Assembly (NCBI RefSeq): GCF_000338875.1
Contig: NZ_AOMO01000048.1
Span: forward strand, 1 to 53,807
Direction of reading: 5' to 3'
DNA from: Vibrio mimicus CAIM 602
Lineage (GTDB): Bacteria; Pseudomonadota; Gammaproteobacteria; Enterobacterales; Vibrionaceae
DNA: 53,807 nt
Shown: one piece after another, positions 34,964 through 44,400 of the stretch
How the letters are laid out: each line of letters starts with the position of its first letter
How positions within the stretch are numbered: the stretch's first letter is position 1
Position numbers and translations under genes: made by a program
The notes under the pieces: generated by a model
What the model saw: the letters and a program-made list of their open reading frames with translations, nothing else
Told to the model about the DNA's origin: nothing
The model's database searches: none

Positions 34964-36316
34964 TCAGCGAAAACAGACCTGTGCCCAACGCGCAAGGCCA
35001 GCCGTGACCGAACCAAAGTAGTTGCCGCTGACTACTGGCACATTCGGCAAAGCCTGCTCAACACCAGAACGTAAAATCGGTGAACGCGCACTACCGCCAG
35101 TCATAAAGATCACATCTGGCGTCACGCCACCCAAAGTGACCGCTTCCGTGACCAGCTCAATCATTTTGATCTTAGGAACATCAATCGCTTCGATCATGGC
35201 TTCGCGTTGAATCTCGACTTCCAGCAACTCCGATAGCACTTTAATTTGAGCGGTAACCAGAGCGGTGTCTGAAAGCGCAATCTTGGCCTCTTCGGCTTTC
35301 TTCACCAAGCTGTAGCCGAGCGTATCGTGGTACACCGCAAGCAGACGCGTCAGTTTCTCCGGCTCACGCGCTTCTTTGTGTAAACGCTTTAAATCCACAA
35401 GGTTTTCACGCGAAAAGAATTTGGCTTGCGCGCTGACATCGTTAATCGCGATCGGGTTCCAAAATTGGGTGATCGGCATGTCCAATCCACTGAGCATTTG
35501 ACTGCCAAAGCCAAATGGCGTCATCAACTGTTTAAACGCGAGATGAATATCGAGATCGTTACCGCCCACTCGTTGACCCGTATGCGCAATGAGGCTTTGC
35601 GTGCGATCCGCTTTACCGCGCCATGACGGGCCCATCTGAATCAATGAACAGTCGGTAGTACCACCGCCGATATCCACCACCAACACGGTTTTGTCTTCGG
35701 TCAGTGTCGCTTCGTATTCAAGCCCTGCGGCCACTGGCTCAAACTGAAACTCAAGATGGCGAAACCCGGCACGGGTTGCAGCACGGCGCAGAATGTTTTC
35801 TGCCTGACGGTTAGAGTCTTCCCCGCCTCGGCCGTGGAAGTTCACCGGACGACCGATCACGGCATCATCAATTACGGCGTTGGAGCGTGCTTCCGCTTGC
35901 GCTTTGATGTTCGCCATCATGGCGCACACCAGATCTTCAAAAAAGCTCAACTGAATATCATGCAGCCCCATCGCACCTAAAAACGATTTTGGCGATTTCA
36001 CGTAATAGACTTCATGCGGATCGGATAAATAGAGATCGAGCGCTGCCTGACCAAACACCACATCATCAAACTGCAAGTCGATGCCTTCATCGCGGTTAGC
36101 CGCTACCGAACGACGCAGTAATTGCTCGCCCAGCGCATCCGCAGGCGAAATCTGACGATGACGGAATAAGTGCTCAGGCACCGAATCTCGGGTTGGTGCT
36201 GCCAGTGTTGAGGGAATATAAAGACTGTCACGCTCAAGAGGGATCAGCACTGGATCATCACCCTGCATGCTGGCCACCGAACAGTTAGCCGTGCCGTAAT
36301 CAAACCCGATGAACAT
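34964..36316 (-). CDS. yegD: YegD, Hsp70-like ATPase
   Basis: A 450-aa actin/Hsp70-fold protein matching E. coli YegD from memory: MFIGFDYGTANCSVASMQGD, YVKSPKSFLGAMG, DDAVIGRPVNFHGRGGEDSN, FEPVAAGLEYEATL, LVVDIGGGTTDCSLIQMGP and the C-terminal VTAGLARWAQVCFR. The nucleotide-binding domain is complete and there is no typical Hsp70 substrate-binding domain. Start: the ATG at 36316 has AGGAG 7 bases upstream, while the ATG at 36322 is only one base away from it. Role unproven. Convergent with the LysR gene (47 bases). Confidence 0.92.
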   Translation of the reverse strand: MFIGFDYGTANCSVASMQGDDPVLIPLERDSLYIPSTLAAPTRDSVPEHLFRHRQISPADALGEQLLRRSVAANRDEGIDLQFDDVVFGQAALDLYLSDPHEVYYVKSPKSFLGAMGLHDIQLSFFEDLVCAMMANIKAQAEARSNAVIDDAVIGRPVNFHGRGGEDSNRQAENILRRAATRAGFRHLEFQFEPVAAGLEYEATLTEDKTVLVVDIGGGTTDCSLIQMGPSWRGKADRTQSLIAHTGQRVGGNDLDIHLAFKQLMTPFGFGSQMLSGLDMPITQFWNPIAINDVSAQAKFFSRENLVDLKRLHKEAREPEKLTRLLAVYHDTLGYSLVKKAEEAKIALSDTALVTAQIKVLSELLEVEIQREAMIEAIDVPKIKMIELVTEAVTLGGVTPDVIFMTGGSARSPILRSGVEQALPNVPVVSGNYFGSVTAGLARWAQVCFR

Positions 36317-36340
36317 CTGCATACTCCTACTCTTGAACGA

Positions 36341-36373
36341 AAAAAGGCCGGCGATACTACCGCAAGCCTTTTC
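36341..36373 (-). terminator. Terminator after the periplasmic amidohydrolase
   Basis: On the minus strand GGC-TTG-CGG / CCG-GCC forms a bulged stem with an 8-base loop, followed by TTTTTT. It lies between the amidohydrolase stop and the yegD start. Confidence 0.65.
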
Positions 36374-36418
36374 TTATCTCTAGCAGAAATTGTTATTTTC
36401 TATGCAGCTTTCACGCAG

Positions 36419-37825
36419 TTAGCGGATCTCTTCGCCAGAATCCAGCACGCTCTTACGAACTATTTCTGTGAAAGCGAGAGCTTCCTGACGGATTTGTTCT
36501 TCATTCACCGTGTTGATTTGGCGATCTTGCATCACCAGTTTGCCATCAATAATTGCATGGCGAACATTGCCGCTGCTTGCAGAGTAAACCAGTGCAGAGT
36601 ATGGGTTGTAAATCGGCACCATGTTTGGAGCTTTGGTATCAATCACTATGATATCGGCCAACTTACCGACTTCTAATGAACCGATTTTGTCTTCCATATG
36701 CAGCGCTTTAGCCGCACCCATGGTTGCCATATCAATCACTTTCAGCGGTGGCATCGCCGCGCGATCTTGATTGACCAGCTTATGCACTTTCGCCACTTGG
36801 TTGAATTCATCGATGGTACTGAGTGTGTTGCCAGACATAGGCCCGTCAGTGCCTAGGCCGATACGTACATTTTCGTCATACATCTTGAGTGCCGGCGCAA
36901 CACCTTTCGCTGATTTAATGTTGGCACTCATGTTGTGAGCCACGCCCATATCTGACTTTTTCACCAGCTCGATGTCTTTGTCATCCACCAAAATCATGTG
37001 TGCGCCGACTAAGTTCGCGTTCAAAGCACCAATTTCATGCATATACTGTACGGGAGACAAACCGTTAGAACGTTCCGCAATCTTCTCTTGCTCACGAGTG
37101 GATTCAGCGAGGTGAATAAGAACAGGTACATTTTTTTCTAACGAAAGCTTGGCGATTTTTTGCAATGTTTCGGTCGTGTTGGTGTAAGGAGCATGAGGAG
37201 CAAACGCAGGGGTGATACGCGGGTGATTTTGATACTGCTCAATAAAGTTCATCGCATACTGAATCCCTTCTTCAGCATTCTTTGCATCCGCAACCGGAAA
37301 TTGAATCACGCTTTGACCCAATACGGCGCGCATACCAATCTGATCAACTGTTTTAGCCACTTCATCTTCGAAGTAATACATGTCGGCATAAGTGGTAACG
37401 CCCCCTTTTAGCATTTCCACGTTACCTAAGTTCGCGCCAATGCGTACCATATCGCGTGACACCAATTTCGACTCTAGCGGGAAGATGTAACGATGTAGAC
37501 GATCTGGCACATCATCCCCCAAAGAGCGGAACACCGTCATCGAAACGTGCGTATGAGTATTGATAAGCCCTGGCATCACGATATCGCCATCCACATCAAG
37601 CATCTGTTTCGCTTGATATTGCTTGGCTAACTCAGCATCACCAACGGCAATGATTTTGTTTTCTTTCACCACTACGGTACCGTTTTGGTAAACCGTTTTG
37701 TCGCCATTCATGGTAAGCACCATGGCATCGGTAATCATCAGATCAGCTTGCGTCTTTGCGTAGCTCATTGGAGCAAACAAACTCACGCTTGCCATCGCAG
37801 CAGCAATTAAATTACGTTTCAGCAT
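36419..37825 (-). CDS. Secreted amidohydrolase (TRZ/ATZ / adenosine-type deaminase family)
   Basis: A 468-aa metal-dependent hydrolase. A signal peptide (MLKRNLIAAAMASVSLFAPM, cut near SYA) is unusual, since most relatives (MtaD, SsnA, GuaD, methylthioadenosine/SAH deaminases) are cytoplasmic. Metal ligands: NTHTHVSM (HxH, near residue 90), PAFAPHAPY, VLIHLAESTREQ, LVGAHMILVD and GLGTDGPMSGN. The C-terminal LEVGKLADIIVID segment is typical. The substrate is unknown; a purine-like aminohydrolase role is supported by a PurR-like box upstream. Terminator at 36341-36373. Confidence 0.88.
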   Translation of the reverse strand: MLKRNLIAAAMASVSLFAPMSYAKTQADLMITDAMVLTMNGDKTVYQNGTVVVKENKIIAVGDAELAKQYQAKQMLDVDGDIVMPGLINTHTHVSMTVFRSLGDDVPDRLHRYIFPLESKLVSRDMVRIGANLGNVEMLKGGVTTYADMYYFEDEVAKTVDQIGMRAVLGQSVIQFPVADAKNAEEGIQYAMNFIEQYQNHPRITPAFAPHAPYTNTTETLQKIAKLSLEKNVPVLIHLAESTREQEKIAERSNGLSPVQYMHEIGALNANLVGAHMILVDDKDIELVKKSDMGVAHNMSANIKSAKGVAPALKMYDENVRIGLGTDGPMSGNTLSTIDEFNQVAKVHKLVNQDRAAMPPLKVIDMATMGAAKALHMEDKIGSLEVGKLADIIVIDTKAPNMVPIYNPYSALVYSASSGNVRHAIIDGKLVMQDRQINTVNEEQIRQEALAFTEIVRKSVLDSGEEIR

Positions 37826-37885
37826 ATATTTTCCTTAGAACAGGATTCGGTATGTTTGCCGCGATAGTAAGAGAATGAGAGAGGA

Positions 37886-37901
37886 ATGCAAACGTTTGCT
37901 T
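37886..37901. promoter_or_regulatory. PurR-like operator upstream of the amidohydrolase
   Basis: ATGCAAACGTTTGCTT contains the perfect 12-bp palindrome GCAAACGTTTGC. It matches the PurR box ACGCAAACGTTTGCGT except at the outer positions and lies about 60 bp before the amidohydrolase start, where a repressor would cover the promoter. Other LacI-family regulators have similar boxes, so PurR itself is inferred. Confidence 0.55.
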
Positions 37902-38025
37902 GCATGTTTGCACGCTTCTGTGATCTTTGCACGGAGATGTAAACAAACTGGATGAAAAGTAGAAAGCTCAAAAATACCAACTGGCAACGCATTGATTTTG
38001 CAAATACACAAGTGAGTGCGTGCTC

Positions 38026-38181
38026 TTATGACTTGCCAATACAGGAACGGTGACGCCGACAGCGCTCGGAACAATAGATCACCTCATCCCAGCATAGTCG
38101 CCATTTCTTGCGCCATGCGAATGGACGTAAACAAACAGGACACATCTTCTGTGTCAAATGGGCTTTCTTGTGTTGAGCCAC
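38026..38181 (-). CDS. DUF2256 small zinc-ribbon-like protein
   Basis: A 51-aa protein with a GTG start at 38181 preceded by AAGGA 6 bases upstream. The sequence [13 protein letters not shown] then [14 protein letters not shown] and CSERCRRHR shows two CxxC/CxxxC-type cysteine pairs, the DUF2256 pattern. Function is unknown; in other bacteria such genes often accompany cryptochrome/photolyase-related loci, which I do not see here. It lies between the amidohydrolase and the mannosidase, 76 bases downstream of the latter's position, with an independent ribosome site. Confidence 0.82.
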   Translation of the reverse strand: MAQHKKAHLTQKMCPVCLRPFAWRKKWRLCWDEVIYCSERCRRHRSCIGKS

Positions 38182-38256
38182 GTTCCATCCTTAAGTTATT
38201 GCGTTGTAAAGGTGTACGTGGCTCGACCGACAATCGTTCAAGTCAAATCGTCAAAT

Positions 38257-40662
38257 TCAGATGTTAAGATGATATACCCGCAGCGAAGTCTCCAGTGCCG
38301 GCTCATCGTCTCCCAAGTATTCCACGGTCACACTTTGCCCCGGCAGCAAAGTAAAGCTGGAATCGCTAAACCGCCCGACACCGTCATATTCTAAATGCAC
38401 GTAAAATGCAGGTTTGTCCGTGCTCAAGGTAATAAAACGCCCTTCCCGCTGCATCTCAATCTGTGCCGTTTCCATCGGCAGTGATTTGAGTTCCTCAGTA
38501 CCAAACCAGATATTGCTTAACGATTCTCCGCTGTTCTTAATGACGCCTTCCACATAGAGAAAGCCCTCTTTGCCAAGGATTATGTTTTGCGGTTTTTGCC
38601 ATACCATATGATTGTGATTGGGGAACAAAGTAGTGGTGATCGGCCATTCCTCTAACACATCACCTTGCCAGTTTAGCCAACACACTCGCCCTTCAATCTC
38701 TACTGATTCACGGCTGTCGTTCAAACCGTGCAAGGTCAATGCTCCGCTATGCTCAGAAAACACCAGATATTGGGGAGCGAAAAAGCGTTTAGCGTGATAA
38801 TGCAACTGTTTCCAACGGCCACTGTATTCAATACTCGACCATGAACTCACCGGCCACAAATCGTTCAATTGCCAATAAAGAATGCCACGGCAGATTGGCG
38901 AAATCGCCCGCCAATGATCAACGGCGGTTTTGATTGCCATCGCTTGCTGAACTTGGCTGAGATAAAGCATCTGCTCAAACCCAGTCGGAAATCGGAAATA
39001 GCGTGTAAACATTTCAGTGATGATGCTATTACCACGCGGATTTTTCTGGTGCTGCTCAAAAGTGTGTGAGGTGATATTAAAATCTTGCTCTGGTGTGAAG
39101 GTTTTCACTTCAGCAAGAGAAGGCCAAGATTGGAAACCAAATTCAGAGCAGAACCTTGGGTTCACCGAACGATACGCGCTGAACGGCTTGCCGGAATGCC
39201 ATACATCCCAAAAATGCATGTCGCCTTTATTGTCGTCATGCCACGCATCACCAAAATCGAGTTCACCATTACAGGGGGAGCTTGGCCAGAAGGTGCGTTG
39301 ATCATCGAGCGATTCAATAATTTCAGCAATTTTTCGGTTTAAGCGGTCGTAATTAACCGTGTATTTCACTCGATTATTTTTGGATTCGTCATACCAACCA
39401 ATCGCGCCAAGCACTTCGTTATCACCACACCAGAGTGCAACCGAAGGATGCTCTCTCAATCTTGGGATCTGCCAACGCAATTCTTGCTCCACTTCGCGCT
39501 GAAAATCAGCGTGGCTTGGATAGAGCGAACATGCAAACATCATATCCTGCCAAACGAGTAAGCCTAACTCATCACACAAGTTGTAAAAGGTTTCACTCTC
39601 ATACTGACCACCACCCCACACGCGTATCATGTTCATATTGGCATCCACCGCACTTTGCAGCCGCTGCCGATAGCACGCTTCATTTTCACCTGCTGGCATC
39701 GCATCGATCGGTATCCAATTCGCCCCTTTGGACATCATTGGGAAACCGTTGATCACAAACTCCATTGCAGAACCACGCTCATCGGCTGCCGTATTCAACT
39801 CAAGCTGACGTAATCCGATTCTGCGCTGCAAGGTTTGCTCCGCACTGGCAACGCTCACCTCATATAAAAATTGCTCGCCTAACCCATTTGGCCACCAACG
39901 TCGTGGTTGAGTAATTAAAAATTCACACTGCACACAACCACTTTGCGTCACCATCACGGTCTGGTTTTCATCTGCCACAGAAAACGTCAGGTTCACTGGG
40001 CTGTCGGTTTCTACTTCCGTCGCAACAATCACTTTGACACTGCCATCACTCTGCCACTGCTGCTCTGTCGCCAAATGTTTCAGTCGGGTATGTTCGATGG
40101 GCTGCAAAACTATTGGGTCGTAAATGCCAGATACCATCAAACAAAGCCCCCAGTCCCATCCCGAGTGGCACTGCGTTTTACGCACCAAATTCATATAGGG
40201 TAATTGGTTGTTACCCATGGCAGATGGAATAGGAAATGGCAATGCCGCCGCTCTTTTTTCTGCTTCAGGGAGCACTCGACGAAAGACAATGCGCAGACTA
40301 TTACTGCCCAATTTCAGGTAAGGCTTAATGTCCAACTCATATGCGGCAAACTGATTACCGCACTCCAAGGCGAGCACTTCATTGATGTAGAGTGAGGCGA
40401 ACGTATCCACCCGGGTGAGCGTTAACCACAGTTTTTTAAAGCTCAACAGAGATTCACTGACTAAGATTTCACGACTGATTTGCCAATCCACCTCTTCAAT
40501 CCAACGCACTTTCGCTTCATTGCCACCCCAATAAGGGTCAGGAACGCATTGGGCTGCCAATAAAGCCGTGACATTGTCACCAGGAATAGTCATTGGAATC
40601 GAGAGTTCTGGGCGTTGTGGTGAGGTTAATCGCCATTGACCATTAAGATTACAGCTAGTCAT
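38257..40662 (-). CDS. Glycoside hydrolase family 2 beta-mannosidase
   Basis: An 801-aa exo-acting beta-mannosidase of family GH2. The order of domains is sugar-binding jelly roll (1-190), Ig-like domain (190-290), TIM barrel (290-650) and C-terminal beta domains. Catalytic residues: the acid/base Glu416 in LWCGDNEVLG and the nucleophile Glu507 in CSEFGFQSWP. VRKTQCHSGWDWG is the family's conserved loop. No signal peptide, so it acts in the cytoplasm on mannobiose-like oligosaccharides. AAAGG lies 8 bases before the ATG. Neighbouring genes offer no transporter or regulator for mannosides. Confidence 0.9.
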   Translation of the reverse strand: MTSCNLNGQWRLTSPQRPELSIPMTIPGDNVTALLAAQCVPDPYWGGNEAKVRWIEEVDWQISREILVSESLLSFKKLWLTLTRVDTFASLYINEVLALECGNQFAAYELDIKPYLKLGSNSLRIVFRRVLPEAEKRAAALPFPIPSAMGNNQLPYMNLVRKTQCHSGWDWGLCLMVSGIYDPIVLQPIEHTRLKHLATEQQWQSDGSVKVIVATEVETDSPVNLTFSVADENQTVMVTQSGCVQCEFLITQPRRWWPNGLGEQFLYEVSVASAEQTLQRRIGLRQLELNTAADERGSAMEFVINGFPMMSKGANWIPIDAMPAGENEACYRQRLQSAVDANMNMIRVWGGGQYESETFYNLCDELGLLVWQDMMFACSLYPSHADFQREVEQELRWQIPRLREHPSVALWCGDNEVLGAIGWYDESKNNRVKYTVNYDRLNRKIAEIIESLDDQRTFWPSSPCNGELDFGDAWHDDNKGDMHFWDVWHSGKPFSAYRSVNPRFCSEFGFQSWPSLAEVKTFTPEQDFNITSHTFEQHQKNPRGNSIITEMFTRYFRFPTGFEQMLYLSQVQQAMAIKTAVDHWRAISPICRGILYWQLNDLWPVSSWSSIEYSGRWKQLHYHAKRFFAPQYLVFSEHSGALTLHGLNDSRESVEIEGRVCWLNWQGDVLEEWPITTTLFPNHNHMVWQKPQNIILGKEGFLYVEGVIKNSGESLSNIWFGTEELKSLPMETAQIEMQREGRFITLSTDKPAFYVHLEYDGVGRFSDSSFTLLPGQSVTVEYLGDDEPALETSLRVYHLNI

Positions 40663-40803
40663 AGGTAAGTACCTTTGTTGGAAATGGGTATGTGTTGGAA
40701 ATAGGTAAGCAACGCTATGAACTGTAGTCCCAAAACCCCATTAACCACACGAATAAAATGGTTAAAAACTGACAAGCTGTGGCACGAATCAAACTCGATG
40801 ATC

Positions 40804-40831
40804 AAAAAAGCCAGCTTTACGCTGGCTTTTT
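40804..40831. terminator. Bidirectional-looking terminator after the outer-membrane protein
   Basis: AAAAGCCAGC / GCTGGCTTTT with a 5-base loop, T-rich on both ends. It lies 27 bases after the stop of the minus-strand gene at 40858 and can end that transcript. Confidence 0.85.
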
Positions 40832-40857
40832 ATTAATTCAATACGCTGAAACTTGAA

Positions 40858-41340
40858 TTACAGGAAGTGGAAAGTCGCATTGAAAGAGAAAGTGCCGACA
40901 TCAGTACTGTCCATGGTGTAGTTCATGTAGCTTGCGCCAACAGAAACAGGACCCATGATGAAGTACTCTGCACCAACACCGTACATTACGTCGATACCAT
41001 CATCGATTTTGCCACCGTTGATATCTTTGTCCCATGAGTGCAGGCCGCCTTTGGCATAAACGTGCAGTGGACCGAAATCAATGCTTGGCTTTACAGCGAA
41101 ATAAAGTGATGTAGCTGAAAGTTCTTGAGTCGCATTGATCTCAAAATCACCGTGATCAACGTAACCCGCTTCTAAGCCGATGAATGGCAGAATGCCTGTA
41201 CCAGCATGCAGTGTGTATGCAGTACCGTTTTTGCCTTCATAATCAGACTGACCTACTGACGCACCGCCATAGATCCATGAATCCGCCATCGCGGTTGAAG
41301 AGGCACCCAGTAATGCCAGAGCAAGTAATGTCTTTTTCAT
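40858..41340 (-). CDS. Small outer-membrane beta-barrel protein (OmpX/OmpW-size)
   Basis: A 160-aa protein with a signal peptide (MKKTLLALALLGASSTAMA, cut before DSW). The mature part alternates polar and hydrophobic residues in strands: WIYGGASVGQSDYEG, YTLHAGTGILPFIGLEAGYV, LYFAVKPSIDFGPLHVYAKG, GVGAEYFIMGPVSVGASYMN and FSFNATFHFL at the end. It is probably an eight-stranded barrel. The end FHFL lacks the usual terminal Phe. The frame opens at 41415; the ATG at 41340 with AAGAAGG upstream is the true start. The 99-bp gap to hrpA has no feature. Confidence 0.85.
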   Translation of the reverse strand: MKKTLLALALLGASSTAMADSWIYGGASVGQSDYEGKNGTAYTLHAGTGILPFIGLEAGYVDHGDFEINATQELSATSLYFAVKPSIDFGPLHVYAKGGLHSWDKDINGGKIDDGIDVMYGVGAEYFIMGPVSVGASYMNYTMDSTDVGTFSFNATFHFL

Positions 41341-41441
41341 AATTAACCTTCTTAAAATAGTTGGACAACGGTGACGGCGGCCAATCGTTGCCACATTGAG
41401 TGCAAATTCCGTCATCTCAGCATGTTAAGCAAAAATTGTAC

Positions 41442-44400
41442 CTAACATGCTTCAATCGCGTTAATAATTCGTTTATCCGACACCGGATACGGCGTACCCA
41501 ACTGCTGAGCGAAGAAGCTCACACGTAGCTCTTCCAACATCCAGCGGATCTCTTTCACGTTGTCAGGAATCGCCATCCCTTTCGGGATTTTGTTGAGTAG
41601 TTCTTTGTATTTGGTCGTGACCGATTCAATTTTCAGCATATGCAGTCGGTCCTTGTTTGGATCGACTGGCAATTTCTCCATCCGGCGCTCAATCGCGCGC
41701 ATGTAACGCAGAATATCCGGCAGACGCTTCCAACCACATTCGGTCGCAAAGCCACTGAAAATCAGCCCTTCAATTTGCGCTTTCACATCAGAAAGCGCAA
41801 ACGCCATAGTGAAATCCACCTTGCCTTTCAAACGCTTATTGATGTTGTAAGCAGTCGTCAAAATGGTTTCAACTTGTTTGGCAATCTCCACCACAGTATC
41901 ACCCAGTTCAGCACGCACATGTTCTTTGAGCGCTTCAAACGCTTGCGGCTCCCACACCATTCCGCCACGTTCTTCAATCAGCTTATCAACCCCACAGGCA
42001 ATGCAGTCATCAATCAAATCCAGCACTTTGCCATACGGGTTAAAGTACAAGCCAAGTTTAGACTTGTTCGGCAGATTGGCGTGCAGATATTTAATCGGCG
42101 ATGGTACGTTAAGCAGAATGAGGCGGCGTTGACCCGCACGCATTGCGCCAAGTTGCTCTTGCTCCGTCTCAAACAGTTTGATTTCAACACTGTCTTTCTT
42201 ATCCACCAAGGCCGGATACGCTTTGACTTCAAAACCGCCGCGTTTTTGTTGATACACTTTCGGCAGTTCGCCAAATGACCACGTATGCAGATCGCGCTGT
42301 TCGATATCATCATCCGCGACTTGTGAAAGTGTCTCTTGAACTTTCTCTTTCAAGCTCTCTTTCAACTCATGCAGATCACAGTTTTCATTGAGCTTGCGAT
42401 TGCGATGATCCACCGCGCGATAAGTAATTTTCAAATGCGATGGTAACTGATCTAGTTTCCAATCTTCACGCAGTACCGTCACACCCGTCATACGGCGCAG
42501 CTCTTTTTCTAAAGCATCGAGCAGCGGCATCTCAAACGGTGTCACTCGCGCCAAAAAAGCGTCAGCGTAATTCGGCGCGGGGACGAAATTTTTACGCAGC
42601 GTTTTCGGCAACGATTTAATTAAGCTCACCACCAACTCATGACGTAAACCGGGAATTTGCCAGTCAAAGCCGTGTGGCTCGACTTGGTTTAAGATCGGCA
42701 ACGGAATGTGTACCGTCACACCATCACTGTTTTCACCCGGTTCAAACTGATAACTGAGTTTGAGTTTCAGATTGCCTTGATGCCAGAAGTTCGGGTAATC
42801 CAAATCGGTAATGTGGCTGGCATCACCTTTGAACAGCATCTCTTTTTCAAAGCTGAGCAGATCCGGCGTTTTACGGCTGGCGGTTTTCCACCACGCATCA
42901 AAATGGCGACCAGACACCACTTCGGTGCCGACACGTTGGTCGTAGAATTGGAACAGTTCTTCATCATCAACCAGAATATCGCGGCGACGAGATTTGTGTT
43001 CTAACTCTTCCACTTCTGCCAACAGAGCGCGGTTTTGTTTGAAGAAGGCGTGTTTGGTTTCCCAATCCCCTTCAACCAGCGCGCTGCGAATGAAAATTTC
43101 GCGGCTGAGCACAGGATCAATATTGCCATAGTTGACCAAGCGTTTCGGCACAATCGGGATGCCATACAGCATCACCTTTTCATACGCCATCACCGCCGCA
43201 TTTTTCTTCGACCAATGCGGTTCACTGTAGCTGCGTTTGATCAGATGCTTCGCCAGTGGCTCAATCCAATCTGGTTCGATTTTCGCGACCACGCGTGCCC
43301 ACAGTTTCGAGGTTTCCACCAGCTCAGCCGACATCACCCACTTCGGTTGCTTTTTAAACAAGCCAGAGGCAGGGAAAATGTTGAAACGCGCATTACGCGC
43401 ACCGTGGTACTCGTTCTTTTCCTGATCTTTCATACCGATGTGCGACAACAAACCAACCAAGATCGCACTGTGCACCGCATGGTAACTGCCCGGTTCATCA
43501 TTGAGCTTAAAGCCCATTTCACGGGTCGATTGATGCAGTTGGGTATACACATCCTGCCATTCGCGCACACGCAAATAGTTTAGATAGTCGAGTTTACACT
43601 GACGGCGGAACTGGTTACTGGTCAGCGCTTTTTGCTGCTGAGCAATGTAATGCCAAAGGTTCACTAAGGTCAGGAAGTCTGAGTCTTCATGGTTAAAGCG
43701 GCGATGTTTGTCATCAGCCGATTGCTGTTTGTCGCTCGGTCTTTCACGCGGATCTTGAATCGACAGCGCGGAAGCAATAATCATCACCTCTTTCAAACAG
43801 CCGAATTTAGACGCTTCGAGCACCATGCGCGCCAAACGCGGATCAATCGGCAAACGTGCTAGCTGCTTACCACTTTCAGTGAGGCGCTTTTTCGGGTCTT
43901 TGATTTGATCGTTGATCGCGCCCAGCTCTTCGAGCAGACGCACACCATCTTGAACATTACGTTTATCTGGCGCTTCAACAAATGGGAAAGCTTCGATATC
44001 GCCCAGCCCAAGCGCCGTCATCTGCAAAATAACCGAGGCTAAGTTGGTACGCAGAATTTCAGGATCAGTAAATTCTGGACGCGACAAGAAATCCTCTTCC
44101 GAATAGAGACGGATACAGATCCCCTCTTCGGTACGTCCACAGCGGCCTTTACGTTGGTTGGCACTGGCTTGAGAAACCGGCTCAATCGGCAGACGCTGCA
44201 CTTTGGTGCGATAGCTGTAACGGCTGATCCGCGCGGTACCCGGGTCGATAACGTATTTGATGCCCGGTACCGTCAGCGAAGTTTCTGCCACGTTGGTGGC
44301 CAGCACGATTCGGCGACCTGCATGAGGTTGGAAAATCTTGTTCTGCTCACCGGCCGACAAGCGCGCATACAACGGGACGATTTCCGTATCACGCAGATTG

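Noticed and set aside
41640..43583. Several long plus-strand frames opposite hrpA
   Set aside because: They are antisense to a helicase with intact motifs and have His/Arg/Phe-rich composition typical of complementary-strand reading.
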